DNA of 64,000 nucleotides from Kroppenstedtia eburnea (lineage in GTDB: Bacteria; Bacillota; Bacilli; Thermoactinomycetales; DSM-45169), in assembly GCF_013282215.1 (NCBI RefSeq), contig NZ_CP048103.1:3472001-3536000 (forward strand). The letters run 5' to 3'. The notes under the pieces are model-generated. The model had not been told where the DNA came from and did not search any database. It saw nothing but the letters and a program-made list of their open reading frames with translations. How positions within the stretch are numbered: the first letter of the stretch is position 1; each line of letters starts with the position of its first letter. A program made the translations under genes and the position numbers. Below, in pieces: positions 31,081 to 40,104 of the stretch.

Positions 31081-32145
31081 TCAACCGGTCGTCACCCGGT
31101 ACCGGGATGCAAAGAGCTCTCTCAGCTCCGGCGACTCCCGCAGGATATTGAGGGCCAGGTCCGCATGTCCCGGGGCAAACCCGTTTCCGATCATCATGTG
31201 GACATCCTTGCCCAGCCCTTCCGCTCCCAAGGCCGCCTGGGTGAAGCGGACCGCAGTGCTGAAATAGTAGACGATTCCCCCGTCCCGGGTGGCCAGGACA
31301 GCCGACAGTTCCGTATCCGGAACATTTACACAGTTAAAGGTCAGATCGGACAGACGGCCTTCGGTGGCGGTCTCCACCGCTTCCAGAACCGCCACCGGAT
31401 CCCGGGCATCCACCTGGATCACCTGATCGGCCAAGCCCAGGGAACGGAGCTCCCCGCAGGCGGACTCCCTGGATTCCAGAGCGAGGACGAACCCGTCTCT
31501 CCCTGCTTGTTTCCGGGCCTGATACAGGGTGAGAAGCCCTGATTTACCACCGGCCCCCAACACCGTCACCCGCTGTCCGGACTTCACCAGCCGGGCGGCC
31601 TGAGCCGGTGCCCCGCATACATCCAAGACCGCCAGGGAGAGATTTTCCGGCAGATCCTCCGGCAGGACGGCAAAGGGACCGCTGGCGAACAGGACCGCCT
31701 GCCCCCGGACTTCCACCTGCCCCGTCGCCAAGTCGACAGATTGGATGGAATCCAGCACCAATGGCGTCAAACTGAGGGAGACCAGCGTGGCGATCCGATC
31801 CCCCGGCCGGATTTTACGATCGGGAAAGGCGGAACCCACCTCCGCCACCTGCCCGATCATCATCCCGCCGGAGCCGGTGACCGGGTTGTGCATCTTCCCC
31901 CGCTCCCGCACGATTTCCAGAATCCGCTTCTTTACGCCGTCCGGATCCCCGCCCGCCTCTTCCTTCAGTTGATTGAAGGAGGCGGAATCGATGTTGAGGC
32001 GAATGGCATCGATCAAAAGTTCATTGTCATGGCAGACCGGCCGGGGATCCAACCTCCAGGCCGGTTGCGGCAAAAGGCCTTCAGGCTCAAGCACCCGGTG
32101 CAACCCGAACCGATGCCCTTTCTGTTGACTGTTTCTGCCTTCCAA
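31081..32145 (-). CDS. kdd: L-erythro-3,5-diaminohexanoate dehydrogenase
   Basis: NAD-dependent oxidative deamination of 3,5-diaminohexanoate to 3-keto-5-aminohexanoate. 354 residues with the family N-terminus FGLHRVLEPEGLLPQPAWRLD, VTVLGAGGKSGL as the Rossmann motif and a zinc-free MDR-like fold. The start is placed at TTG 32145, with GGGGGTG about 5 nt upstream, because the sigma-54 promoter puts +1 near 32165; the ATG at 32163 would be only two bases inside the transcript. First gene of the six-gene kam operon. Confidence 0.88.
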   Translation of the reverse strand: MEGRNSQQKGHRFGLHRVLEPEGLLPQPAWRLDPRPVCHDNELLIDAIRLNIDSASFNQLKEEAGGDPDGVKKRILEIVRERGKMHNPVTGSGGMMIGQVAEVGSAFPDRKIRPGDRIATLVSLSLTPLVLDSIQSVDLATGQVEVRGQAVLFASGPFAVLPEDLPENLSLAVLDVCGAPAQAARLVKSGQRVTVLGAGGKSGLLTLYQARKQAGRDGFVLALESRESACGELRSLGLADQVIQVDARDPVAVLEAVETATEGRLSDLTFNCVNVPDTELSAVLATRDGGIVYYFSTAVRFTQAALGAEGLGKDVHMMIGNGFAPGHADLALNILRESPELRELFASRYRVTTG

Positions 32146-32163
32146 ACCGTCACCCCCATCCAT

Positions 32164-32191
32164 CCCTGTTTAAAATGCAAAATGTGTGCCA
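32164..32191 (-). promoter_or_regulatory. Sigma-54 promoter of the kdd-kam operon
   Basis: Minus strand TGGCAC (32191-32186), 5 bp, TTGCA (32180-32176): a perfect match to the -24/-12 consensus with conserved GG and GC at correct spacing. Start point predicted near 32165. A sigma-54 activator gene lies 670 bp upstream. Confidence 0.88.
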
Positions 32192-32241
32192 CCTTCAAAA
32201 GGCAGGCCACAACAGGGATTTCGCTCATACCGCAAAAAAGA

Positions 32242-32260
32242 GATGCCGATTTTCCGGCAC
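32242..32260. promoter_or_regulatory. Inverted repeat upstream of kdd (activator site or terminator)
   Basis: TGCCGATTTTCCGGCA lies about 80 bp upstream of the predicted kdd start, the right distance for an enhancer bound by the sigma-54 activator. On the minus strand it is followed by CTCTTTTTTG, so it could equally be a rho-independent terminator of the activator transcript. Confidence 0.45.
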
Positions 32261-32359
32261 CTCACAAGGGGGTGAAATAAATTTTTCAGTTGGCAGATGC
32301 AAAAAGCTTCTCCTCGGCCGGGGAGATCCTGTATCCTCCCCCGACCGTTGAATCCACCA

Positions 32360-32523
32360 GGGGTTTCTGATAAATCTCTGGGCCAAGCCGGTCGGGATGG
32401 GGTTTCACATGTCGTTTTCGTTGTTCTGACGATCCAAAATCACTCCATGTGAAACCCAACCTTCCCTCTGTTACTTCTACAACGCCTCACATTCCACGGA
32501 AGATTATTACCAGACACGCCCTA
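32360..32523 (+). repeat. MITE-like element, type 2 ends with type 1 hairpin core (copy 4)
   Basis: Left end degenerate (GGGGTTTCTGATA), core GGCCAAGCCGGTCGGG then arms GGGTTTCACATG / CATGTGAAACCC, no tandem units, right end CCAGACACGCCCTA. Its last bases CTA are shared with the CTAG that opens copy 5, so copy 5 appears to have inserted at its tip. Confidence 0.75.
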
Positions 32524-32761
32524 GAAGCATTGTGATTTAGTGCGTTTGAAGGCGGTCGGGATTGGGTTTCACATTTCGTTCCGTTGTTCTTACGAGCCAA
32601 AGTCACTCCATGTGAAACCCAACCCTCCCTACATAGCGAGACCGGGAACGGAGTGACCTGGCGAGACTTGTGCTGGTGAGTGCATAGCGAGACCGGGAAC
32701 GGAGTGACCTGGCGAGACTTGTGCCCTATGGGTATGAATGGCTTTTTCACAACGCTTCTAG
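32521..32761 (+). repeat. MITE-like element, type 1, long form (copy 5)
   Basis: 241 bp from CTAGAAGCATTGTGATTTA to TTTTTCACAACGCTTCTAG, with both tandem units nearly identical (AGCGAGACCGGGAACGGAGT each). The 100 bp after it up to the activator stop contain a further fragment (CTCCCGGTCTCGCTGCGACA). Confidence 0.9.
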
Positions 32762-32860
32762 GGTACCCGGCGGCTTTGGGCGGCTTCGCTCCCGGTCTCG
32801 CTGCGACAGTGCACGACTCCCATTTCCCGCCCAATTTCGAGCGACCTGTCACTCATCCTC

Positions 32861-34276
32861 TTATCGTTTCAGGTTCAGCCCCAATCGTTTCAGCTTGTAC
32901 TGTAAGGTCTGGCGGGGGATGCCCAGGCGCTCCGCCGCCCGGCGCACATTGTTGCCGGTGGTTTTCAGCGCCCGGCGGAGGGCCTCTTCTTCCACCCGGG
33001 ACAACAGGAGAGGAAGGGGAAGATCCGGATCCGTCTCCCGAAAGGGCGCAAACTTTTCACCTCCACTTCCGGAAGCGATCAGATGGCGGGGGAGATGCTC
33101 CAGCTCGATCCGATCCCCCTCCACCTGATTCATCGCTCCTTCAATGGCATGTTCCAGCTCCCGGACGTTTCCCGGCCAGTTATAACCGGCAAACAGGGCC
33201 TTCACCTCTTCCGACACCCCGATGACCAGGGTCTCAAAGCGATAGTTGTACTTTTGGATGAAGTGGCGGGTGAGCAGGGGGATATCTTCCCTCCGTTCCC
33301 GAAGGGGAGGGATTTCCAGGCGGACCACGTGGATTCGGTAGTAAAGATCTTTCCGGAGCCTCCCTTCTTGTACACTGGTTTCCGGCTCCTCATTGGTGGC
33401 CGCCAAAATCCGCACATCCACCGGGCGTGTCTTCACGTCCCCCACCCGCCGCACGGCACCATCCTCCAGCACCCGGAGCAGTTTGGCCTGCAGATCGACG
33501 GGCATGGCATGAATCTCATCCAAAAAGAGGGAACCTCCCTCCGCCAGCTCAAACAGACCGGGCCGGTCCTCGGCACCGGTGAAGGCCCCCCGCACCGTTC
33601 CAAAGAGAATCCCCTCCAGCAGAGAAGAGGGGATGGCGGCGCAGTTTTGGGCGATGAAGGGCCCTTTGCCGCGGGGGGAAGCGGAATGGAGGGATTGAAC
33701 CAACAACTCCTTTCCCGTCCCCGTCTCCCCCACCACCAACACCGGAGAGCGGGTGGCAGCCGCCCGTCTCGCCCGGTGGATCTCCCTCTTCATCACAGGA
33801 CTCAGGGTCAGAATCTGCTCAAAACGATATAACCCCCTGCCGGCAGGTCGCTTCCTTTCCCGGGGGGACCGCATCCGCCGCTCCAGATCGATCACCTTCT
33901 CTGACAGCTCCTGGATGCGGGTGATATCCTTGGACACCTCCATCGCCCCCACCCGTCGCCCCTCCACCAACACCGGCATGGTGGAGTTGACGGTCACGAT
34001 CCGTTTCCCGTGCCGGTTGGTGTAACTCTGTTGCTGATTGTAAATCGGCTCCCCGGTGCGGATCACCTTCAACAGGGTACTCGTCTTGGGAGTGAGGGAA
34101 GGGAACACCTCCAACAGGTGGTTCCCCAGAACCTCCCCTTCCTCCATCCCGTCCAATCGGGCGGCAAACCGGTTGTAAAAAACGGTTCTTCCCTCTGCGT
34201 CCACCACATGAATCCCTTCGTCAATCCCTTTCAACACTTCCCGTAACATCTTTTCCGTAAAAGAGACTTCCCCCAT
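32861..34276 (-). CDS. PAS-domain sigma-54-dependent activator, probable regulator of lysine catabolism
   Basis: 471 residues. A PAS domain (about 10-110, [15 protein letters not shown]), a short coiled linker, the AAA+ domain (Walker [13 protein letters not shown], the sigma-54 contact loop RGAFTGAED, Walker [11 protein letters not shown], arginine-finger region) and a C-terminal Fis-type helix-turn-helix ([20 protein letters not shown]). The ATG at 34276 is chosen for the GGGAGGGGAG before it. It resembles RocR-type regulators of amino-acid catabolism, and the sigma-54 promoter before kdd is the obvious target. The PAS ligand is unknown. Confidence 0.92.
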   Translation of the reverse strand: MGEVSFTEKMLREVLKGIDEGIHVVDAEGRTVFYNRFAARLDGMEEGEVLGNHLLEVFPSLTPKTSTLLKVIRTGEPIYNQQQSYTNRHGKRIVTVNSTMPVLVEGRRVGAMEVSKDITRIQELSEKVIDLERRMRSPRERKRPAGRGLYRFEQILTLSPVMKREIHRARRAAATRSPVLVVGETGTGKELLVQSLHSASPRGKGPFIAQNCAAIPSSLLEGILFGTVRGAFTGAEDRPGLFELAEGGSLFLDEIHAMPVDLQAKLLRVLEDGAVRRVGDVKTRPVDVRILAATNEEPETSVQEGRLRKDLYYRIHVVRLEIPPLRERREDIPLLTRHFIQKYNYRFETLVIGVSEEVKALFAGYNWPGNVRELEHAIEGAMNQVEGDRIELEHLPRHLIASGSGGEKFAPFRETDPDLPLPLLLSRVEEEALRRALKTTGNNVRRAAERLGIPRQTLQYKLKRLGLNLKR

Positions 34277-34287
34277 GCCTCTCCCCT

Positions 34288-34332
34288 CCCGCCCGTGCCG
34301 AATTTTGATCATCCGGGTGCCGAAAATTCGTC
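34288..34332 (-). repeat. Direct repeats in the activator leader
   Basis: Minus strand carries ATTTTCGGCACCCGG and AAAATTCGGCACGGG close together, just downstream of the predicted promoter. The TTYCGGCAC core also occurs in the inverted repeat upstream of kdd, so these may be binding sites for the activator (autoregulation). Confidence 0.4.
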
Positions 34333-34338
34333 ACTTTG

Positions 34339-34367
34339 ATTATATACGGAAGATTGGTTATAGTCTA
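34339..34367 (-). promoter_or_regulatory. Sigma-A promoter of the sigma-54 activator gene
   Basis: Minus strand TAGACT (34367-34362), 17-bp spacer, TATAAT (34344-34339), followed about 60 bp later by the start codon. Confidence 0.7.
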
Positions 34368-34390
34368 TTTTGATCACTTTCGCTGTCACA

Positions 34391-34577
34391 AGAATCGTTG
34401 TGAAAATGTCGTCATACCCACAGGGCACAAGTCTCGCCAGGGTGCTTTCGCCCCCGGTCTCGCTATGCAGGGAGGGTTGGGTTTCACATGAAGCGCCTTT
34501 GGCTCGTCAGAACAACGAAGCGGAATGTGAAACCCAATCCCGACCGGCCCGGCCAGCACTAATTCACAACGCTTCTA
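34391..34577 (-). repeat. MITE-like element, type 1, inverted orientation (copy 6)
   Basis: The only copy in the opposite direction. From AGAATCGTTGTGAAAATG through CATACCCACAGGGCACAAG, one tandem unit, then arms GGGTTTCACATG / ATGTGAAACCC, to TTCACAACGCTTCTA. It lies between the divergent activator and the 34623 gene and could carry or displace their promoters. Confidence 0.85.
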
Positions 34578-34622
34578 AATCTCCACGCTTCAAGGGATCA
34601 CTCAGTACAAGGAGGGATCGGG

Positions 34623-34970
34623 ATGGCTTGGACACAGGAAGAACGGGAAGGGGTACTGGAAGAACTGTGGCCGATGGTGAAGGATGGTCATCGGGAGATG
34701 AGAGAACGCCTGGAGGCCGCCCTCGGCATCATCGAGGCCTACTGGAACGAGAGCTTTGAATATTACTATGACCGGAATTGGGAAGAGCGTCATCCCACCT
34801 ACAAGGAGTACGGTGCGGGCTTTCTGGCCCACCATCTGGATCTCTTTCCCCCGGAATTGGCACCGGCCCTCATCCACCACCTGGGCACCGACCCGGACCT
34901 GCTCGTCCCCGGACACACCCGGTGGGCTCCTGTGGGAAGTCCGGAGCGGAAAGAGATGGAGGGGGAGTGA
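34623..34970 (+). CDS. Hypothetical protein, 115 residues
   Basis: Not recognised. A soluble, acidic and aromatic-rich mostly helical protein (EAYWNESFEYYYDRNWEERH near 38-57) with HHLDLFPPELAPALIHHLG. AAGGAGGGATCGGG before the ATG is a very good ribosome site. Alone on the plus strand between a repeat and a long gene-poor stretch. Confidence 0.6.
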   Translation: MAWTQEEREGVLEELWPMVKDGHREMRERLEAALGIIEAYWNESFEYYYDRNWEERHPTYKEYGAGFLAHHLDLFPPELAPALIHHLGTDPDLLVPGHTRWAPVGSPERKEMEGE

Positions 34971-35498
34971 ATGGAGATCGGCCCTCCCTGGGATCGATGT
35001 AAACCCTCTTTGAAAAAGAAAAGGGCTCCCTTGGCGGAAGCCGGAAAAGAATCACCGGGGAAGCATGGGGTGGATTCAAACTTTCACAGCGCAGAGCGGG
35101 AGCCAAACCGCGGACAAACTGTCAGATATCACCGATACCGGGAGCTGAATGCCATAAAAAGCAAGTTTGCATGATCACCTCCTGAAGAATGGATGATGGA
35201 AATCCGACATACCCGAAGTCGGGATGGTTGATCATCGGAAAACATGCATGGGAAAGGGAGTCGTGTACTGTCAAAGCGAGACCGGGAGGAAAACGGCTTG
35301 GGCCGGACTTGTGCCCTGCGGGGGCGAGTCACCTGAGAAACACGATCACCTCATCCCATATGTGGTCAACCCTCCTACCTGACCCGAAGTAAAAGCGATG
35401 TGGAGGGGAAGTCGATCATCTGACGGGCGAATCACCCGGATTTTTTCGGCTTAAAGGGGTGATCCGAACATCCGGTTGATGATTGCCCGGGTCGGAGA
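34971..35498. other. Gene-poor region
   Basis: 528 bp. A decayed fragment of the type 1 element can be recognised near 35265-35335 (AAGCGAGACCGGGAGG, GGACTTGTGCCCTGCGGG). A minus-strand AGGAGGTGATC-ATG at 35171 opens only a 17-codon frame. No other gene or RNA recognised. Confidence 0.4.
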
Positions 35499-35738
35499 TC
35501 AGGGTGGTCCGGCCCGGCACCGGACATCCGCCTTTTCCACTCCTTTGCTCCCCGGCTTGATTTGACCCGGCCCGATTTTTTCCTCTTGCACGATCAGACT
35601 CTTCACCGGAAATCGGATCCCCACCCTTTCTCCATTTTCCACCTCAGGGGCTTTCGATTGAGCATACAGGTTGAAAGGCATCAGGGTGGCCGTCATCAGA
35701 ATAAATACAGCCATCACTGCCCAACGCAACAGTTTCAC
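35499..35738 (-). CDS. Small secreted protein, hypothetical
   Basis: 79 residues with a clear N-terminal signal peptide (basic KLLR, hydrophobic stretch to about residue 22, likely cleavage near LYAQS). The mature part is short, basic and Gly/Pro/Lys-rich. GTG start with AAGGGGG upstream. No homologue recognised. Confidence 0.5.
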   Translation of the reverse strand: MKLLRWAVMAVFILMTATLMPFNLYAQSKAPEVENGERVGIRFPVKSLIVQEEKIGPGQIKPGSKGVEKADVRCRAGPP

Positions 35739-35871
35739 GATCTGAACCCCCTTCTCATCAATCGGTTCAACTTTTCCATATCATACCTCCCGTCGTTCCA
35801 ATATTTCAACAGATCGGGAAAAAGGAATCCCCCACAGCGGCGGAATTCCGGAGGCCCGGACCGGGAGGGGG

Positions 35872-35958
35872 TCAGATGGTCCATAAGGACAGGAATAAGA
35901 AAAACAGCAGCCAAAGCGCCTTTGTCAAGGCGATGGCAGTTCCGAGCAAAAGGATCAT
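35872..35958 (-). CDS. Candidate 28-residue hydrophobic membrane peptide
   Basis: ATG at 35958 preceded by GAGGTG at 6 nt, TGA at 35872. The peptide is almost wholly hydrophobic (Leu, Phe, Ile, Trp) and fits one transmembrane helix. Small proteins of this kind are common but cannot be proven from one genome. Confidence 0.3.
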   Translation of the reverse strand: MILLLGTAIALTKALWLLFFLFLSLWTI

Positions 35959-36114
35959 GGGCTCACCTCGCAACCCGGTTTCCCGGAGCGGCACATCCGG
36001 CCCGACCGGGTGGTTGCCGGTATTCCTCGAATCCGGCTTCACCTTATGAATATGCCGGTTCGATCAGTAAAGGAAAGGGCTGAAGCAACGACAAACGGGG
36101 GAGGAAAACACCAT

Positions 36115-37692
36115 ATGAAACCACCATCACAAATAATGCATCGACTGGGTTGGGGAACCGCACAAAATCATCATTCCAAGGTCTGGTTCACGTTGAGTGA
36201 GGCTGCTTTGGGGGAAATCTGTTATCCGGACCTCTCCTCTCCCCGGTTTCGCCAATTGCAGTGGACGGGCGCCGATGGGGCGATCCCGCTTCAGAGTGCC
36301 CAACAGGTGGAACCGGTGGAGGAACGCTCCCTGGCATTTCGGCAACTCCTCAGGGACAGAGACCGACGCTTCGGGTTGGCCCAGACCGTCATCACCGATC
36401 CGCTGCGCCAATCCTTGGTACTCCGGGTTCAACCGGAGGCCCTGTCCGCCTCCTCCGGGGGTCTCCATCTCTCCCTGCAGCCGACGGGGGGCAACCATCG
36501 CTTCCGAACCGGATCCGTCGGGGGACGACAGGCTGTCTTTCTGCAGGAAACAGAAGGATCCGTCACCGTTCTCGCCTCCACCGTGCCATTGGGAAGTCCG
36601 GTACAGGTGACAGCGAAAGGAAGCTTGTCCATCCCCATTGACCCCGGGGAGGAAGCCGAATTCACCCTGGTCCTCAGCTTTGGTGAAACTGAAGCCAAAG
36701 CGGCGGAAGAGGCGGAGGGAACCCTGCGTTGCCCCTGGCCTGAACTGCTGGAATCCTACAACCGGGATTGGCAGCTCTACTGCCGCAAATTGAATAGTCT
36801 GGAGGGATGGGCGCCCCCGCTCTATTATCGCAGCCTGATGCTGTTCCGGGCACTGGAGGATAAACAGGATCCCGGCTCTTTCCACTCCGGGTTTCCGGGG
36901 GAGACAGGCGAATCTTCCATTCAGAGACTGATCCCGCTCCTGACCGCCTTTTGGGCGGCAGGGGAGTTGCAAACCCCGAAACGGGTGCTGAAGCACCTCC
37001 TGTCCCGGCGCCAGCAGGCAGATGGAGGTTTTCTTCACCCATCGTCGGGGGAGAAATCCTCTCCGGAGGAGACCGCCTGTGCCGTATGGTTGGCCTGGCA
37101 GTTGGAGGCGGTCCGCCTCTTTGAAAAAGGGATTCGGCCCGCTGCCGATTTCCTGGTGCGAAGCGGTGGAACCACCCCCCCGGAAACAGGGATTGCCGCC
37201 CTCGTCTGTGCCGCCGATCTGGCGGAATCCCGCGGTGATGAAGCATCCGCCCGCCGCTATCGGGAAACAGCCGACCGTTGGCTGGAGGAGCAGATCCTCC
37301 GGGGATCAGAGTCCCCCGGGGTAAAGGGGCTGATCCGCCAAGTCCGGATGGGTGTCCGCCCGGCGGGAGACCCGGTGGTGCGCACCGCACTGGAGAGGGA
37401 GCCCTCTTTTGGACAGCCCGGGACGGGGGATGGACGTCTGTTGTCCATCGGGGAGCGGGCCCATTATGAACTGTTGCTGGACCGGGATGTGGCCTCCTAC
37501 CTCTCTGCCATCGAGACTCTGGCGGAAAAGTGGGGGTTGTTGCCGGAAACCGAACAAGGGGGGATCGTTCCCGACCTGGCCGCCCACGCTGAATATGTCC
37601 GCCTGTTGGTCTCCCAGAGTTGGGGAACCCCCTGTGATCTGGCCCCCGTCGTGGCGGAACGATACGCCGATCATCCCCCGACCACATCCTGA
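36115..37692 (+). CDS. GH15-N-like protein (glucodextranase/glucoamylase N-domain), probably degenerate
   Basis: 525 residues. The N-terminal 230 residues look like the beta-sandwich that precedes the catalytic barrel of GH15 enzymes: GWGTAQNHHSKVWFTLSEAA then LGEICYPDL is the typical opening. The C-terminal half is helical (RSLMLFRALEDKQDPGSFHSGF, QQADGGFLHPSS) like an (alpha/alpha)6 barrel but shorter than usual, and the catalytic Glu motifs of GH15 are not evident. ATG at 36115 with GGGGGAGG. It may be an inactive or altered-specificity sugar-binding protein. It converges on the DUF4129 gene. Confidence 0.65.
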   Translation: MKPPSQIMHRLGWGTAQNHHSKVWFTLSEAALGEICYPDLSSPRFRQLQWTGADGAIPLQSAQQVEPVEERSLAFRQLLRDRDRRFGLAQTVITDPLRQSLVLRVQPEALSASSGGLHLSLQPTGGNHRFRTGSVGGRQAVFLQETEGSVTVLASTVPLGSPVQVTAKGSLSIPIDPGEEAEFTLVLSFGETEAKAAEEAEGTLRCPWPELLESYNRDWQLYCRKLNSLEGWAPPLYYRSLMLFRALEDKQDPGSFHSGFPGETGESSIQRLIPLLTAFWAAGELQTPKRVLKHLLSRRQQADGGFLHPSSGEKSSPEETACAVWLAWQLEAVRLFEKGIRPAADFLVRSGGTTPPETGIAALVCAADLAESRGDEASARRYRETADRWLEEQILRGSESPGVKGLIRQVRMGVRPAGDPVVRTALEREPSFGQPGTGDGRLLSIGERAHYELLLDRDVASYLSAIETLAEKWGLLPETEQGGIVPDLAAHAEYVRLLVSQSWGTPCDLAPVVAERYADHPPTTS

Positions 37693-37703
37693 GTGCATTG
37701 TCA

Positions 37704-37730
37704 AAACCCTCCGGTGATCCGGAGGGTTTC
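37704..37730. terminator. Bidirectional terminator between the GH15-like and DUF4129 genes
   Basis: ACCCTCCGG-TGAT-CCGGAGGGT with short T-runs on both sides (TTTCCC on plus, TTTTG on minus), between convergent genes. Confidence 0.7.
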
Positions 37731-37735
37731 CCTGT

Positions 37736-38971
37736 TCAACGCCCTTTCAGAGACTCCAACAATTGGGTGGTCCGTCTCCGCCGGGATTCCACCGGCAGGT
37801 CCCCGTAACGCTCTTCCATGTAGTAGGCGGTCAGCTCTCCGGCGGACTCCCTCAGTTCCGGCTTCTCTTCTCCCACCCGGCGGGCAAATTCCACCGGTGT
37901 CTCTCCCGCTTGGCGGATCCTGCCCTGTTCCCACATCCTTCCGAGAAACAGGCGGTACTGTCTTCGCATCCAGGTGGGAGCCCCTTCCGGAGCGGGCGGA
38001 TGGGTGGGCTTCCGCCTGTCGGTCCGGATAAACTGACGAACCTCCCCGGCGGTCTCTGATTCGGAGGCGATCCGGGAACGACGGATCCACCTGCGGCGAA
38101 GCCAGAGGATCAGTGCGGCCAGTGCCGCGAGCGTGAACAAGAGGTACAGGATGTCCGGATCGATCCAGCTCCCCCCGGAAACCGTCTGCCATTCATCGGA
38201 AAGAGATTCGGGTTCCGCTGGCTCCATTTTGGAAAAATAACGCTCCCATCCCTCCCTCCAGCCGGACCAATTGGCGAGGGGCTCAAGCAACACGCCGACC
38301 CCGTAGAAGATCCATATCAATCCCCAGTTCGCCCAACCGGCAACCGTCCTCCACAAGGGAGCCGTGAATGGCAAACTCCAGAGGAGAAACAGCAGGACAC
38401 CGGTCACAAACAGAAACGGCATCCCTTCTTTTACGATCAGGCCCCGGGAAACTTCCCCGGCAGTCATGGAGCGGGTCGTTTGCATCAGGGCAAACAGGCG
38501 CGTCCAGAAGAACAGCAGCAGAAGGGGGACCACCTCCCCTCCCACGTCCACTTGTTGGTTATAGAGCGCAGCCAAACCCAAAGCCAGCAAGAATAAGACC
38601 AGATCCAGCTTCCCCTCATTCAGCAGCTGATTCCGCAGCTGGCGGGGATGACCGGCGGCAAGAGATTGCATCCGGCTCCATAACCAGTACCCGAGCCCCA
38701 CCGTCACCAAGAAGGTCCAGAGGGACGGGAACTCTTCGACCATCGCCCAGATCCCCAGACCCGCCACCATGAAGAGGCCCGCACCGACCAGTCTCACCCG
38801 GGCCGCCCCCTCTGGGAGCCGACGACCCACCGTGATCAACAGGTTGACCAGCAACAAACCCGCCACCAACAGAAACAGCGGTCCCGGCTCCCCCAGAGCG
38901 GAGAAGAGGGTGGCCATGGCCGCTCCCTGACTGAGAGCCGCCAAAAGCAATAAACGTCGATCCCGTCTCAT
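37736..38971 (-). CDS. Multi-pass membrane protein with C-terminal DUF4129
   Basis: 411 residues. About seven to eight hydrophobic segments in the first 320 residues, then a cytoplasmic-type DUF4129 tail (RLFLGRMWEQGRIRQAGETP, VEFARRVGEE). In Bacillus the third gene of this operon type encodes a transglutaminase-like protein with the same tail; here the transglutaminase core is absent. The ATG at 38971 overlaps the DUF58 stop (ATGA). Confidence 0.78.
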   Translation of the reverse strand: MRRDRRLLLLAALSQGAAMATLFSALGEPGPLFLLVAGLLLVNLLITVGRRLPEGAARVRLVGAGLFMVAGLGIWAMVEEFPSLWTFLVTVGLGYWLWSRMQSLAAGHPRQLRNQLLNEGKLDLVLFLLALGLAALYNQQVDVGGEVVPLLLLFFWTRLFALMQTTRSMTAGEVSRGLIVKEGMPFLFVTGVLLFLLWSLPFTAPLWRTVAGWANWGLIWIFYGVGVLLEPLANWSGWREGWERYFSKMEPAEPESLSDEWQTVSGGSWIDPDILYLLFTLAALAALILWLRRRWIRRSRIASESETAGEVRQFIRTDRRKPTHPPAPEGAPTWMRRQYRLFLGRMWEQGRIRQAGETPVEFARRVGEEKPELRESAGELTAYYMEERYGDLPVESRRRRTTQLLESLKGR

Positions 38972-40104
38972 GCCGGCACCTCCCCCTGTTCCCCTTTCGG
39001 CAAGGTGACCGGAATCGGGATCACATCCCGCGGGAGCCCGGAAAGGTCCCACTCCCGCCCCGGTTCACCCAGGAGAAGCAGGGTGAGAGGGTGTCCTTCC
39101 CCCCGCAGACGTTCCAGTCCGGCGGCGATCCGCCGATCCCAGTACCCGGTGACGACCCACAGCTGAGCTCCTGGATCCAGCCTGCCGCTTAACCGATTCA
39201 GCAGATGGGAAAAGGACTCCGCCGCTGTGGGGCGAAGGAGTCCCAACGCCTCCTCCGTCCAGTCCAGGTGAGCCGGGGAATTGCCGGCAGGGACGGACAT
39301 CCCCCCGATTCCCTGCCAGGAAGCATTGCTCTCCAACCCATAGCTCAATCCCATCCTCTCCGCCTGTCGGAAAAGGTGAGCAGCCAGGCGGCAGGAAAAG
39401 TCGATCACCCGGGAATCCGCCCCGATCCGATGCAGTTCAAAGAACTGAAAGTTGAGAAGCAGATGGAGAGTGGTGTGAGATGTGGTCTCAAACTGCTTCA
39501 CCAACCACTCTTCACTGCGGGCACTTGCCGCCCAGTGAATTCGACGGAAGGGATCCCCTTCTTGCCAGGGGCGAACCCCGGACAGCCGGGAGGGGTCTTC
39601 CTGGTACCACCTGCGGACTGTTTTCTCCCCCAGGGTTTCCCGCAGTTCAGGGGTGAGCTCCGCCTCATCCAGCGGTCGGGGTCGGACGAGCACCGAACAC
39701 CCGGGATCCAGCTGGTACCATCTCTCCTCCAGCCCGATCCCGTCACTGGTCTCCAGCCGGGCCTGCTCCCAGCGATACCCCCCCCTGCGGGTGCAGGTCA
39801 GGCGAAAACCGGCCCTCACCCGCTGGCGCGGCAACAGATAGGTAACCCACCGAAGACAGTCTGAGTTCTCTCCTTCGCTCCGGAGCACCGGCGGCAGGGG
39901 CTGTTCCAGCGCCACCCAGGGCAACGGCAACCAGGAGCGGTTCTCCAGTTCCATCTCCACCGTCAGAGAATCCCCTTCCCATTTGGCCTCCGAAGGGATC
40001 CGGATTCGATAGAAGAGTTTTCCGTCGGTCCAGCTCCTCCACAATCGACTGTAAAACCAGATGCTTCCCACCAGAAGCAACATCCACCACAGGAGACTCA
40101 TCAA
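38968..40104 (-). CDS. DUF58 (von Willebrand A-like) membrane protein
   Basis: 378 residues with two N-terminal hydrophobic segments and a DUF58 core containing RPWQEGDPFRRIHWAASAR, the family signature, near residue 190. Members act with MoxR ATPases, perhaps in assembling surface or envelope complexes. It overlaps moxR by 4 bp and the DUF4129 gene by 4 bp. Confidence 0.88.
   Translation of the reverse strand: MMSLLWWMLLLVGSIWFYSRLWRSWTDGKLFYRIRIPSEAKWEGDSLTVEMELENRSWLPLPWVALEQPLPPVLRSEGENSDCLRWVTYLLPRQRVRAGFRLTCTRRGGYRWEQARLETSDGIGLEERWYQLDPGCSVLVRPRPLDEAELTPELRETLGEKTVRRWYQEDPSRLSGVRPWQEGDPFRRIHWAASARSEEWLVKQFETTSHTTLHLLLNFQFFELHRIGADSRVIDFSCRLAAHLFRQAERMGLSYGLESNASWQGIGGMSVPAGNSPAHLDWTEEALGLLRPTAAESFSHLLNRLSGRLDPGAQLWVVTGYWDRRIAAGLERLRGEGHPLTLLLLGEPGREWDLSGLPRDVIPIPVTLPKGEQGEVPA

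Noticed and set aside
35129-35332. Minus-strand ATG at 35171 with an ideal Shine-Dalgarno
   Set aside because: The frame closes after 17 codons with a polar, unremarkable peptide, and nothing else supports it.
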